A DNA stretch of 31,282 nt from Paulinella micropora (taxonomy: Eukaryota > Cercozoa > Imbricatea > Euglyphida > Paulinellidae): NCBI GenBank assembly GCA_019918135.1, contig WBZZ01005260.1:135001-166282 (forward strand), read 5' to 3'. This document shows, piece after piece, positions 9,840-18,923 of this stretch. The translations under genes were made by a program, and so were the position numbers. A model generated the notes under the pieces. It did not search any database. It was given only the letters and a program-made list of their open reading frames with translations, and was not told the origin of the DNA. Within the stretch, counting starts at the first letter, position 1; each line of letters starts with the position of its first letter.

Positions 9840-10020
9840 CTTATATACTCATCTTAAAATATTTTTATAAGTTAATGTTCTTTTTTTGTCCAAAATACGG
9901 GTCTATCTTATATTTAATTTCTATTTAAAGCCAAGAGAAATATATTTATTATATATAGTATCTATAAGAATACTACATATAATTTACGACCACACAAAAA
10001 AATTTATAACTTTATTATAG

Positions 10021-12444
10021 ATGGATGTTGAGGAGGCAACCCACACTCAGTTTATTAACAAAGAGGAGTTGTTTGATGCAAACAAACTATCCTATATTAT
10101 TAACAATTTTGATGACTTAAAAGGCCAACTGCGAGAGAAATGTTTCAAAGACGGAAGCCCTATAACACTGCTAAAAAAATATATTCAAAAAGTATTCAAC
10201 AATAAAGTCTCTGTAGTGTATCGGCAAAACGGGGGCAAAGGTAGATTTAATGCTGTAGGCTCATTATCTCTCCAAAACATACCGCGCGAGATAAGGCACA
10301 CTATCGCCCGCGATTACTATGTAGATATTGATATGGTAAATGCGCACCCAGTCATACTACTACATTTATGTGCGATATTGAACTTTGAAGCGAAATATCT
10401 GCGGTCGTATGTGAAAAATAGAGAGAAGGTAATAGCCGATCTCACGAGCAAAAACGAGACGATTGACAGAGACAAGGCAAAACAGATTATCCTATCAGTC
10501 CTAAATGGAGGCGAAAAGGATTACAATGCAGTCGCGAAAAAGACGAGGTTTTTAACCGCCTTTAAACAAGAAATGAAAGCCCTACATGGAAAGTTTGCGG
10601 GGGCAGACATTAAAGAATTTGAAAAAGTTAAGCAGAGGCGGATTAACAGAGGCGAAGACTTCAACCACGAGGCCAGTTATATGAATACATTGTTATGCGA
10701 CTTTGAAAACAAAATTCTACAAGTTATGCTAGACTATTTTGGAAATCCTATTATGTGTGTTTTATGCTTTGACGGCCTGATGCTAGAAAAGAAAGACTAC
10801 GATCTGGAAAGTTGTTCAAAGGTCATTAAGGAGAAATTAGGGATAGACATTGCTCTTAAATTAAAAGAAATGAATGAAGGTCTAACCCTTCCAGAAAATG
10901 CGATTATTGAGCCTTATCAAACCCCCAGCCTTAAATACTTTGGAGATATGGATAACGTATATATTCAACACTATAGAGAGAATGAGGCGAGCCTTGAAAG
11001 ACTGGACGAATGGCGCAGTTGTATAAACATAGTATCAAGAGGAGGCGGTCAAGTCGTGATGACTTTAAATCTAGACATTGACGAAGAGACAGGAGACCGA
11101 TCCGAATATTATGTACAAGCAGAAGTAGGCGCAATGATGTCCGCATTAAATTTTGAATGTTTTGTGCGAAATCCAGAATACATTGAAGAATTGAAAGGAG
11201 ACAAACACGACCCGAGAGAGAAACAATGGCTGTATCAACACTTTGGAAATGGCAATCAGTTTTCAACTGGATACGCAAAAGACATGATGCAAAAGCGGAA
11301 AATTAAACGATATGACGACTTCATGTTTTACCCGTATTTGAAGCGAGTGGGGATACCCCCAGTATATTCTAACAAACTAAATTTGTTTATGGGGTTTCCT
11401 ATGGATAATATTCCATTTGAAAGTGTAAAAACAAAATACAATTTTGAAGAGAGTGCCTTATATAAACATCTAAAAACTGACTTTTTCACCGAAGGTCAGG
11501 GCGAGTTAGACAACTTTTTGGATAGTGTTGCGGACATGATACAGAAACCAAATGTAAATAGAGGTATTGGTCATTTGTTTTACTCAGTCCAAGGGACTGG
11601 GAAAGGCATAATGAGCAAATTTATGGAGAGGTTGTTGGGAACACAAAATCATGTGGTCATCAAAGACTTTAGCAGATACATGGAAAAATTCAATGTCGCA
11701 TATGCAAACAAGATATTGAAAGTGTTTGAAGAACTGCCCGAGAAAGGCGGGGCTTTTACGATGAGCGACCGCTTAAAAAGTCAAATTGACCAAAAAGACG
11801 AAATAATAGAGCCCAAGGGAAGCAAGCAATACAAAGTAAAACATTTCGCCAGATACTGGTTTTACACGAATAACGAAAACACGTTATACATAGAAGGAAG
11901 CGACAGGCGGTATTCACTCCACAAAATAAGCGGGAAGCACGCGGACGATAAAGTATATTTCGCCAAAATTCTAGATGAAATAAACGACGATGACTTTATC
12001 AGATGTGCCTTTGAATACTTCGCCACTAGACAATACGAAGAGATAAGTGTTATGACCGCATTTAAAACAAAATACAAGACGGAGCAGAAAATGGCCAACC
12101 TCCCCAAGGCTATTAAGTTTATGATTGACACCATTGAAGCAAAATTTGACAAAGTTGAAAGCAAAGATATGAAAGTGGAATCGGTGCATCTATGCGAAAG
12201 ATACAGGGAGTGGTGCTCAGAACAGGGAATATCTTATCATAAAGGAGCCTTCTTCACCCAACTGAAGCATGTAGGCATAGATAAACCCAAACAAAGCGGA
12301 GGAAAAAACAACAAAAAATACAGATTTACAATAAATGTCAGCACAATCCGAGACAAGATACGCGAGTATATAAAGGACGACGAATACGACTTCAATTTTG
12401 GATCGGGAGTTAATGAAGAGGATGATGATGTCTTTTGGATGTAA
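10021..12444 (+). CDS. TVpol-superfamily 3 helicase replication protein
   Basis: An intact 807-aa protein. The N-terminal half matches the TVpol family (transposon-viral polymerases related to family A polymerases and T7-type RNA polymerases). Motif A is YVDIDMVNAHP (Asp102, Asp104, His109), a motif-B-like segment DKAKQIILSVLNGG spans 151-164, and motif C is CVLCFDGLMLEK with Asp251. The C-terminal half is a D5/superfamily 3 helicase: Walker A QGTGKG at 524-529, Walker B LKVFEELPE at about 566-574, and a sensor/Arg-finger stretch FYTNNENTLYIEGSDRR. It is expected to prime or polymerise and unwind during genome replication. It is the only polymerase-like protein seen. The start is the first ATG, after AT-rich leader. 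Confidence 0.88.
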   Translation: MDVEEATHTQFINKEELFDANKLSYIINNFDDLKGQLREKCFKDGSPITLLKKYIQKVFNNKVSVVYRQNGGKGRFNAVGSLSLQNIPREIRHTIARDYYVDIDMVNAHPVILLHLCAILNFEAKYLRSYVKNREKVIADLTSKNETIDRDKAKQIILSVLNGGEKDYNAVAKKTRFLTAFKQEMKALHGKFAGADIKEFEKVKQRRINRGEDFNHEASYMNTLLCDFENKILQVMLDYFGNPIMCVLCFDGLMLEKKDYDLESCSKVIKEKLGIDIALKLKEMNEGLTLPENAIIEPYQTPSLKYFGDMDNVYIQHYRENEASLERLDEWRSCINIVSRGGGQVVMTLNLDIDEETGDRSEYYVQAEVGAMMSALNFECFVRNPEYIEELKGDKHDPREKQWLYQHFGNGNQFSTGYAKDMMQKRKIKRYDDFMFYPYLKRVGIPPVYSNKLNLFMGFPMDNIPFESVKTKYNFEESALYKHLKTDFFTEGQGELDNFLDSVADMIQKPNVNRGIGHLFYSVQGTGKGIMSKFMERLLGTQNHVVIKDFSRYMEKFNVAYANKILKVFEELPEKGGAFTMSDRLKSQIDQKDEIIEPKGSKQYKVKHFARYWFYTNNENTLYIEGSDRRYSLHKISGKHADDKVYFAKILDEINDDDFIRCAFEYFATRQYEEISVMTAFKTKYKTEQKMANLPKAIKFMIDTIEAKFDKVESKDMKVESVHLCERYREWCSEQGISYHKGAFFTQLKHVGIDKPKQSGGKNNKKYRFTINVSTIRDKIREYIKDDEYDFNFGSGVNEEDDDVFWM

Positions 12445-12500
12445 TATTATTGTCTTCAATATTGAAAACAATATTAAAAAACTGATTTTTTTGTTATGCT

Positions 12501-12511
12501 TATATATAGCA
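12501..12511 (+). promoter_or_regulatory. TATATATAGC box abutting the start codon
   Basis: TATATATAGC ends directly at the ATG of the gene at 12511. The same decamer plus A lies at 22550-22560 and 25738-25748, one base before the starts of two virion-type genes. The position implies an almost leaderless mRNA or a motif that overlaps the transcription start. Confidence 0.6.
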
Positions 12512-13139
12512 TGCCATCAACCAAAGGAGAGTATCTGAGCCAAATAGAAAAATGGACTCATTTAAGTAGTGATATTAAACCACCAACAAGCAAATCGCTT
12601 AAAACTGATATCGTCGCATTTTACGAAAAATACCGACCCGAACAACCCCCGCGGGGTGATAACGTTGAAGTTTCATTGCCCCCCGTTGATACATTGAAGA
12701 ATGTTGTTTTTGACGAACCAGAAGAATTTACGCCTTTTAAAGAAAGTGATTTAGTAGAAACAGGCATTACGGAAATAAGGCCAACGTGGGGAAGAACTGG
12801 CAAAAAAAGAAACGGAAGCAAAAGAAGAGAAGAAAACACCGATTAAAGCAAAGCGGAATCCGCCCGAGGGGGTATAGTTGCTATGAAATAATAACGGCAC
12901 ATTTGAAAGTATCCAAAGACCCGTTTAACTTCTTATACATGAAAGTTGAAGACCGCACCATATTACAGGAGGATATGAAGAAATGGCACGAGAGTAGATA
13001 CGGACACATACCACCAGAGCAACGCCCCACTCTTAAATATGGTAAGTTAGATTATAAGACATTTTTCCGCGATGTCTTATCTCAACACGAGGGCAAACTC
13101 ACGACACTAAAAGATATGTATGACAGGTTTCATGTGTAA
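12511..13139 (+). CDS. Unknown viral protein, interrupted by two apparent frameshifts
   Basis: The gene starts at the ATG directly after TATATATAGC. Residues starting MPSTKGEYLSQIEKWTHLSS run to about 12800 in one frame. A Lys/Glu/Pro-rich linker is open in the second frame across 12803-12870, and the C-terminal part (GYSCYEIITAHLKVSKDPFNF... ending KDMYDRFHV) is open in the third frame to 13139. The apparent changes fall at an A7 run (about 12802-12808) and a G5 run (about 12869), typical sites of indel error. Without the shifts the first frame stops at 12846. The C-terminal part has no ATG of its own near its start, so a single gene of about 209 codons is the best reading. No family is recognised. 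Confidence 0.55.
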
Positions 13140-13759
13140 GAGGCAGTTAGTGCTATGTCTCTCATCACATCAATATTGAAATACGAAGGTTTGAAAGATA
13201 CAGGCTCCGCAGATGCTGATTTATAATATACTTCTATGGTTAATGGTGCGCCAGTCGCATACGTTACCAGAGCATCATTTGTTGTATTATCTACAATTCG
13301 TATAGTGCGGTTGTTGGTTGTGTCCGAGGGGTTTGGACAGGTCATCTGCCACGTTAAATTCATTTGAACTCCATATCTTTGGATTAGCCACACACAATCA
13401 AAAGACTTATAATCAATGGCTGTTGTATAATTTAGCACTTCGGTATAATAATCATATGTATTCGTGCCATCTGTGATATGAAACCAAAATTGGAATGTAG
13501 CAATGCCAGTTGGTGCGGGTAAATTCAATGAACCACGAAATGATACATTAATGAAATAACCATATCCTAAACTTGATATGGTTTTGCTACCATATCCGCC
13601 AGTACAAAGAGTGGTAAATGTGGAACTCGTCATCCATGACCTAAGGTCAAGACCAACATACGCATTTTGAATGTTTCTTGTTAATGTCGGGGTAGCCACA
13701 ACCGCGATGGTTTTTGTGTCAATAGATTGTTGCTCTTGCGAACGGCCAAATATATTCAT
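13130..13759 (-). CDS. Beta-rich probable virion surface protein, 209 aa
   Basis: This minus-strand gene starts at 13759 (MNIFGRSQEQQ), with a TATATAG box about 10 nt upstream. The product is rich in Thr, Ser, Tyr, Asn and aromatic residues with few charges and alternating hydrophobics, as in jelly-roll or lectin-like spikes. Its first residues match the start of the other minus-strand surface-type protein at 28073 (MNLFGQS), suggesting a common anchor peptide. The 3' end overlaps the gene at 12511-13139 by 10 bp, and its 5' end is divergent from the fibre gene. Spike or receptor-binding function is inferred from composition and context only. Confidence 0.6.
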   Translation of the reverse strand: MNIFGRSQEQQSIDTKTIAVVATPTLTRNIQNAYVGLDLRSWMTSSTFTTLCTGGYGSKTISSLGYGYFINVSFRGSLNLPAPTGIATFQFWFHITDGTNTYDYYTEVLNYTTAIDYKSFDCVWLIQRYGVQMNLTWQMTCPNPSDTTNNRTIRIVDNTTNDALVTYATGAPLTIEVYYKSASAEPVSFKPSYFNIDVMRDIALTASYT

Positions 13760-13833
13760 TTTTTTAAACTATATATCTATCTTATACTATAAGATTTATT
13801 ATAAGATTTATTATAAAATAATAGAATTTAAAT
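13760..13833. promoter_or_regulatory. Divergent promoter region between surface protein and fibre
   Basis: A 74-bp AT-rich gap separates the two starts. It holds TATATAG for the minus-strand gene and three ATAAGATTTATT/TATAAAATAAT-type repeats towards the plus-strand ATG at 13834. Co-regulation of two virion genes is likely but inferred. Confidence 0.5.
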
Positions 13834-16800
13834 ATGAACCATTTAGGCAATCCGTGGGCATATCACTATTACGGCTCTGTGATAATAGACGAGGATTTAG
13901 AAGTTGATGGTGTATTATATGGCGACCACATAGAAGCAAACTCAATACAAGCAAGGACGGACGACATAACAATATCGTCAAAAAATAATAACTCTTCTTT
14001 GTTGATATCTGATACTGGTTATGTGTCAATTAATAACGAATACGATTTGCCATTAGCGGACGGCACGGCTAATCAAATATTAAAAACGGACGGGCTCGGC
14101 AATACTTCATTTGCTACATTGACTTCAAGTTATATAAGCGACTTTGAATTGGATAAATTAACGGATGTAGTCATAACAGGCACACCCTCCAATAACCAAT
14201 TACTCATTTATAGCACGGGTCAATGGAGAAATACAAACTCACCTTTTCTTAGATTGGATGGCCTCACTATGATGTTTGGAGATTTGAATATGGGAAGTTT
14301 TAATATAGTAAATGTCGGTAATGTTGATGGTATTGATGTTTCGGCTCTTGATAGTGCTGTGGTTAAATTAACGGGAGACCAAACCATAGCAGGAATTAAG
14401 ACATTTAGCAGTATAATAAATGCTAGTGCGGGTATTGATATGAAAAGCCAAAGTATAACAAATGTAAATTTGGTTGATGGTATTGATGTTTCGGCTCTTG
14501 AACAGCAGTCGTTAAACTAACAGGCGACCAAACAATAACAGGGAATAAAACATTTACTACTTATGTGGCCGTAAAAGACTCAAATCCATCAAACACTGGC
14601 AAGTTATTCTTTAATTACAACAATAATATGGGCTCTATCTATTCGTCGGAGGCAGGTGGAGCAACGGGCTATCCACTAACTATTGTAGGCTCGTCCATAC
14701 TTTTTGCTCCAACAACAGGTGGTGGAATGACATTGACAAATAATGTTTTAAATTTTAACAGCACGACAGCAATCAGCGGTCTGCCCGCACCATTCTATGA
14801 CGGCGATGCTTCAACAAAAGCATATACCGATACGAAACTAGCAAAGGACGGCACAACGGCTATGACGGGTAGTTTAAATATGGGAGGATTTTCAATAACA
14901 AATGTAATTTAGTTGATGGTGTTGATGTTTCTACTCTTGATACCGCAGTCGTCAAACTAACAGGAGACCAAACCATAACAGGAACCAAAACATTCAGCAA
15001 CATAATAAATGCTAGTGCGGGGATTGATATGAAAAGCCAAAGTATAACAAATGTTAATCTTGTTGATGGTGTTGATGTTTCTACTCTTGATACTTCGCCG
15101 TAAAACTAACAGGAGACCAAACCATAGCAGGGAATAAAAAATTTACTTCAACAATAGAAGTGCGGGGTGCTACTGCTCCAACCGCTTTTGATGGTATCGG
15201 TATTGCCTTTGATACGGCAACAAATATAGGAGAGATTGTAGCACAAAAAATAGCAACCGCGGCTATTATCCGATACAAATAACGGGTTCGTATGTTGAGT
15301 TATATGCGGGGGATAATGTAATTAGACCGCAACTGGCACTACACTATCTTTAAACAATAGAAAAATAACAAACTTAGCCACACCAACAGCAACAACAGAC
15401 GGGGCGACAAAAGGGTATGCGGATACATTAGACGGCCAAAATGTGAAACTAACTGGAAACCAAACCATAGCAGGAATTAAGACATATAGCAGTGGTGTTG
15501 AAATAACAGGAAATTCAATAAATGCTACAACAAAGGAACATTCGTGGTTTTTAACTCCACAGCCAATATCGGGTCAATTGCTAGTTTGGATATGAAAACA
15601 GCGAACATATTACAACTTTGAAATTTCTGCGAAAAAAGTAAGTTTTATTATTGACGGACGATTGTGGTTGGGTAAATGCTTCTGGGCTTAGATTGTAATA
15701 GTAGCAAAATAGCCAACCTTGGAACTCCAACATTATCAACGAACGGAGCAACAAAAGGATATGCGGACACATTGGACGGGCAAAATGTGAAACTAACAGG
15801 AGACCAAACCATAACAGGAATTAAGATATTTAATGGAAGTAGAAATGATGTAAGGGCACTGAATTTGTTAAGCCAAGCCGATTTCAATAATGTGGATATC
15901 ATTAATGGTGGAAATATAACATATAATGGGGCGAGGATATTAAACCAAAATGGAGGAGATATATTCTTTTCACAGACGATCAGGTGATTATCAGTATTTC
16001 TTATTTACTCTAAATACTGCTACAAGTGGAACCGCAGACCAACGAGGTTATGTATTCACGAATGTAGCATCTGATGTAAAAGGGCGGGACTTTATATTTC
16101 AAAACTTTTGGATAATAAAAGTGCTTCGTCTGACATTGTCCGTTTTAACAATGCTGGCGGTATGCGGTTTTATGGTGCCTTAGATATGAATTCAAACAAT
16201 ATAACAAATGGTGGAACAATAACGGGAACAACAATTACTTCAACTGCGGGTATATCAACAACAACAATAACGGCAAGCGACAAGATAACGACTGCATCAG
16301 GCAAACCAATAATCATAGGCAATACAACGAAAGGCGCAGGTGCGACAGGTGGTTTAGAATTATATGGAACGGCTTCAAATATCGGAGGAGCACACTTACA
16401 AGCAATAACAACGGCGGATGCTTATCCAACATTTCAATTATTGAACTGGGCACATGATAACATAGGCTTAAGTTTTGATGCTTATTATGACGGCTCAAAC
16501 TGGAAATCAAGTAATTCTGGCTCAAACTTTCAAATATACAAAAACTCAAACAAACTTGCTTTTAACTATACATCAGGAATAACAGCAGGAAGCAATATAA
16601 CATGGTCTGAGGCTATGAATATCAGCACAGCAGGATTAATACTGCGATGCGGGGATAACATACACGGGCACACTAACATCAGCAACAAACACCAGCGGGG
16701 CAAAGATAGGAGTTCAGGGGCAACAGACGGAACAAATCAAAAGGAATATTTCTATGGGATACGACAAATACGAGTTGGGGAATTTATGCCGCATCTGGTG

Positions 16801-17822
16801 GGCCTAAGCAAAAGTTTGGCAAATGGTTAGCCGTTTCAGGAAATGATTTTAGTTCGTATAGTTTTCGTTTTAGAGTGGCTAATGATGCTACGATGGGTTT
16901 TGTGTGGGAGAATTCGTCTGAACAATTGTTAATGTCATTGAACGGGGCAAACGGGACTTTATGGACGAAAGGATTGATTACGGCAAATGCGGGAATTACA
17001 TACACGGGCATACTAACAACGGCATCAGCATCAACTAATGGGGCGAAAATAGCAATTCAAGGACAAACAGACGGGACGAATGCGAGAGGAATATTTATGT
17101 GGGACATTGGAGATTCAGCATGGGGGATTTATATGAGCCAGTCTGGGGCAAGTAAATCATTAAGTGGAGGAACAGCACCAGCAGGAGGAGTAGGCGGAGG
17201 ATTAACTTCTTATTCTATTAGATTTAGAGTGAATAATTCTTCAACGAGTGGGTTCATATGGGAGAATGATTCAAATACTGCTTTAATGTCTTTGAAAGCG
17301 AGTGATGGTCAGTTATGGGTATTGTCTAATCCAATTCAATATTCAGACAGGAGAAAAAAAGAAGATATAAAGGAATGTTTAGGCTTAGATTTTATTAATA
17401 AGTTAAATCCAGTCTGCTATCGTATGATTGATGACAAAAAGAAATGTAGGACTGGCTTAATAGCACAGGAATTAGAAGAAATACTAACAGAAATGGATAT
17501 GCTAGATTTTGGCGGTTTTATAAAAGAAACAATTATGGTTCCGTGTCCAAAGCAAAGAGAGGAATACGAATTGAAAGGTGTGAGTGTTAAGCCAGAAGAT
17601 GTTAAATGTGTTGATAGTGGTGATGTCGGTTATGGTATAGGTTATTCGGAGTTTATCGCCCCGTTAATTAAGGCCGTTCAACAATTATCAGATAATCTCG
17701 GACATGTAAGAGATAGGGTAGATAATTTAGAAAAACAAAATAATAATCTCTTGCTTGTTATAGAAGATCTATCTAAGCAACTAGCCGAAATCAGAGTGGC
17801 AGTTATTGATAATGTCAAATAA
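13834..17822 (+). pseudogene. Long repeat-containing fibre protein with C-terminal peptidase S74 chaperone, frameshifted
   Basis: This is one gene of about 1,330 codons cut into several open segments in different frames (13834-14520, 14565-14912, about 15676-15987, 15950-16183, 16108-16830 and 16875-17822). The N-terminus resembles phage-type fibres (VIIDEDLEVDGVLYGDHIEA). The shaft has repeated VDGIDVSALD, KLTGDQTI-GIKTF and MTGSLNMGGFSITNV modules. The C-terminus is a peptidase S74 intramolecular chaperone: YSDRRKKEDI with the self-cleavage Ser codon at 17343-17345, then GLIAQELEEIL and a terminal coiled coil (VDNLEKQNNNL...). S74 domains trimerise fibres and then cut themselves off. Breaks occur as one-base differences between repeat copies, so this is either indel error or real decay. 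It probably encodes the host-attachment fibre. Confidence 0.75.
14323..15115 (+). repeat. 150-bp coding modules in the fibre shaft
   Basis: Copies begin at 14323, 14473, 14912 and 15062 (spacing 150 bp inside each pair). Each starts GTTGATGGT(A/G)TTGATGTTTC, and the complete ones include the GGAGACCAAACCATA stretch and end in AGTATAACAAATGT. Shorter related units with ACCAAACCATA continue to about 15800. A 50-residue module fits a fibre shaft. The copies differ by one-base indels near 14500, 14905 and 15095, exactly where the reading frame breaks. Confidence 0.8.
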
Positions 17823-18159
17823 TACGCGACTTCACATATCGCCACATATTATGGATATAGCGGATGGCGAACTAACTCCAGAATTAAAGTCTCGTGTTAT
17901 CTGAAGTGAACTAAAAACAGAAGAGAAAAAAATTGAAAATGAGATAGAAAATGAATGGAATTGTTGTATGACTAATAAGAAGACTGATAGCAGATTGATT
18001 AAATATCTCTTTCAAATGACTATAATCATTGGAATTATAATCTTATGTTTAGTGAAATTAAGCGAAAAAAACCTCCCCTGCGAAACTGCGAATGTCTATG
18101 TCGGAATACTCACACTTTTGGTGGGTATAGTGCTTCCATCGCCTTCTTCAAAGAAATGA
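17812..18159 (+). pseudogene. Small two-helix membrane protein with an in-frame TGA
   Basis: The ATG at 17812 overlaps the end of the fibre gene and opens a frame that runs to 18159 except for a TGA at 17902-17904 (codon 31). The second part has two hydrophobic segments (MTIIIGIIILCLV and YVGILTLLVGIVL), a short loop and a basic tail, the layout of holin-like or virion membrane proteins. A later ATG at 17968 could give a 63-aa form covering both helices, but it lacks a TATA box close upstream. The stop may be a mutation, an error or a read-through site. Confidence 0.45.
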
Positions 18160-18399
18160 ACATTCATATATATGTGTCATATACCAAGACGAACTATCGC
18201 CAGCACACATTAAAGGCATGGCTTCATCAAAACTTATACACCAATCTGACATTGGTTTGTAAATACATTTAAATTTAGTATCTATACCTTTTTGAATACA
18301 ATAAACACAACTTATATTCTTTTTTTCACTTATCCGCGAGTAAAAGTCGCAGGCAGTCCGCGACATAACCGAGCACACGAAGAGCAATATTAACAACAT
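18148..18399 (-). CDS. Small Cys-rich secreted or membrane-anchored protein, 83 aa
   Basis: The ATG at 18399 follows TATTATAATAT directly, matching the close-TATA arrangement of the element. The first 13 residues (MLLILLFVCSVMS) form a hydrophobic signal or anchor. The mature part carries Cys at 17, 31, 34, 45, 54, 65 and 80, with an eighth Cys in the leader, including a CVYC pair, suggesting a disulphide-stabilised fold. No family is recognised. It overlaps the membrane-protein gene on the other strand by 12 bp at its 3' end. Confidence 0.5.
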   Translation of the reverse strand: MLLILLFVCSVMSRTACDFYSRISEKKNISCVYCIQKGIDTKFKCIYKPMSDWCISFDEAMPLMCAGDSSSWYMTHIYECSFL

Positions 18400-18418
18400 A
18401 TATTATAATATTCATAAT

Positions 18419-18682
18419 TTACCAAAGTAAGTGATATGCCCAATATGCGGGTTGGTTTTTGTTTAAATATGCGGGCTTTCCATCCTTTGTTTTAATTGCT
18501 TGATGTCTGGCACGATAACTTTCTCGTCTGTCTTCGTCTTGATGTTTGGTATAATCTGAATAACCAGATGCACCAAAGTTGATGCGACGGCCGTTATAGA
18601 CGACATAATACTTTTTTCCTTTCACTTTACTCTCGCCGAAGTCTGTCGCACCCAATGACAAGGCTTTCTCTCGTAGCCCCAT
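18419..18682 (-). CDS. DUF5754-like viral protein, 87 aa
   Basis: The gene starts at 18682, preceded by AATATATA. The product has the pattern KGKKYYVVYNGRRINFGASGYSDYTKHQDEDRRESYRARH followed by KDGKPAYLNKNQPAYWAYHLLW. I recognise this as the DUF5754-type small protein recurrent in giant viruses, virophages and Polinton-like viruses, whose function is unknown. It looks complete at both ends. The upstream minus-strand gene ends at 18682, so the two genes abut and could share a transcript. Confidence 0.7.
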   Translation of the reverse strand: MGLREKALSLGATDFGESKVKGKKYYVVYNGRRINFGASGYSDYTKHQDEDRRESYRARHQAIKTKDGKPAYLNKNQPAYWAYHLLW

Positions 18683-18900
18683 TATATATTATCTTTCTCT
18701 TTAATTATATTATTGTAAATCGCCTCTCGTTGCTTATCCGTCAGTGGCAGGCGGTAAAGGATATTCTTTGGCTGTCTAAATACAGCAGGATACTTATTTA
18801 CCAAGTTTTGATTAATGCGGATGTTGTCTATCTCTTTGCCGAGTTTTTCCAATTCTTCAAGTTGTTGTTCGTCTTTACTTTTTTCCTTTTTATTTTCCAT
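18682..18900 (-). CDS. Small charged helical protein, 72 aa, unknown
   Basis: The ATG at 18900 is preceded by GTATAATATATC, shared in a 23-bp divergent gap with the large plus-strand gene at 18924. The N-terminal third (KKEKSKDEQQLEELEKLGKEID) is highly charged and probably coiled coil. The remainder (NKYPAVFRQPKNILYRLPLTDKQ) has no recognised family. It reads into the start of the DUF5754-like gene. Confidence 0.5.
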   Translation of the reverse strand: MENKKEKSKDEQQLEELEKLGKEIDNIRINQNLVNKYPAVFRQPKNILYRLPLTDKQREAIYNNIIKEKDNI

Positions 18901-18923
18901 GATATATTATACTGCGGATAAAA
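18901..18923. promoter_or_regulatory. 23-bp divergent promoter
   Basis: The whole gap between the start codons at 18900 (-) and 18924 (+) contains GATATATTATACTGCGGATA. The TATA core can be read from either strand, so one short element appears to drive both genes. Confidence 0.5.
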
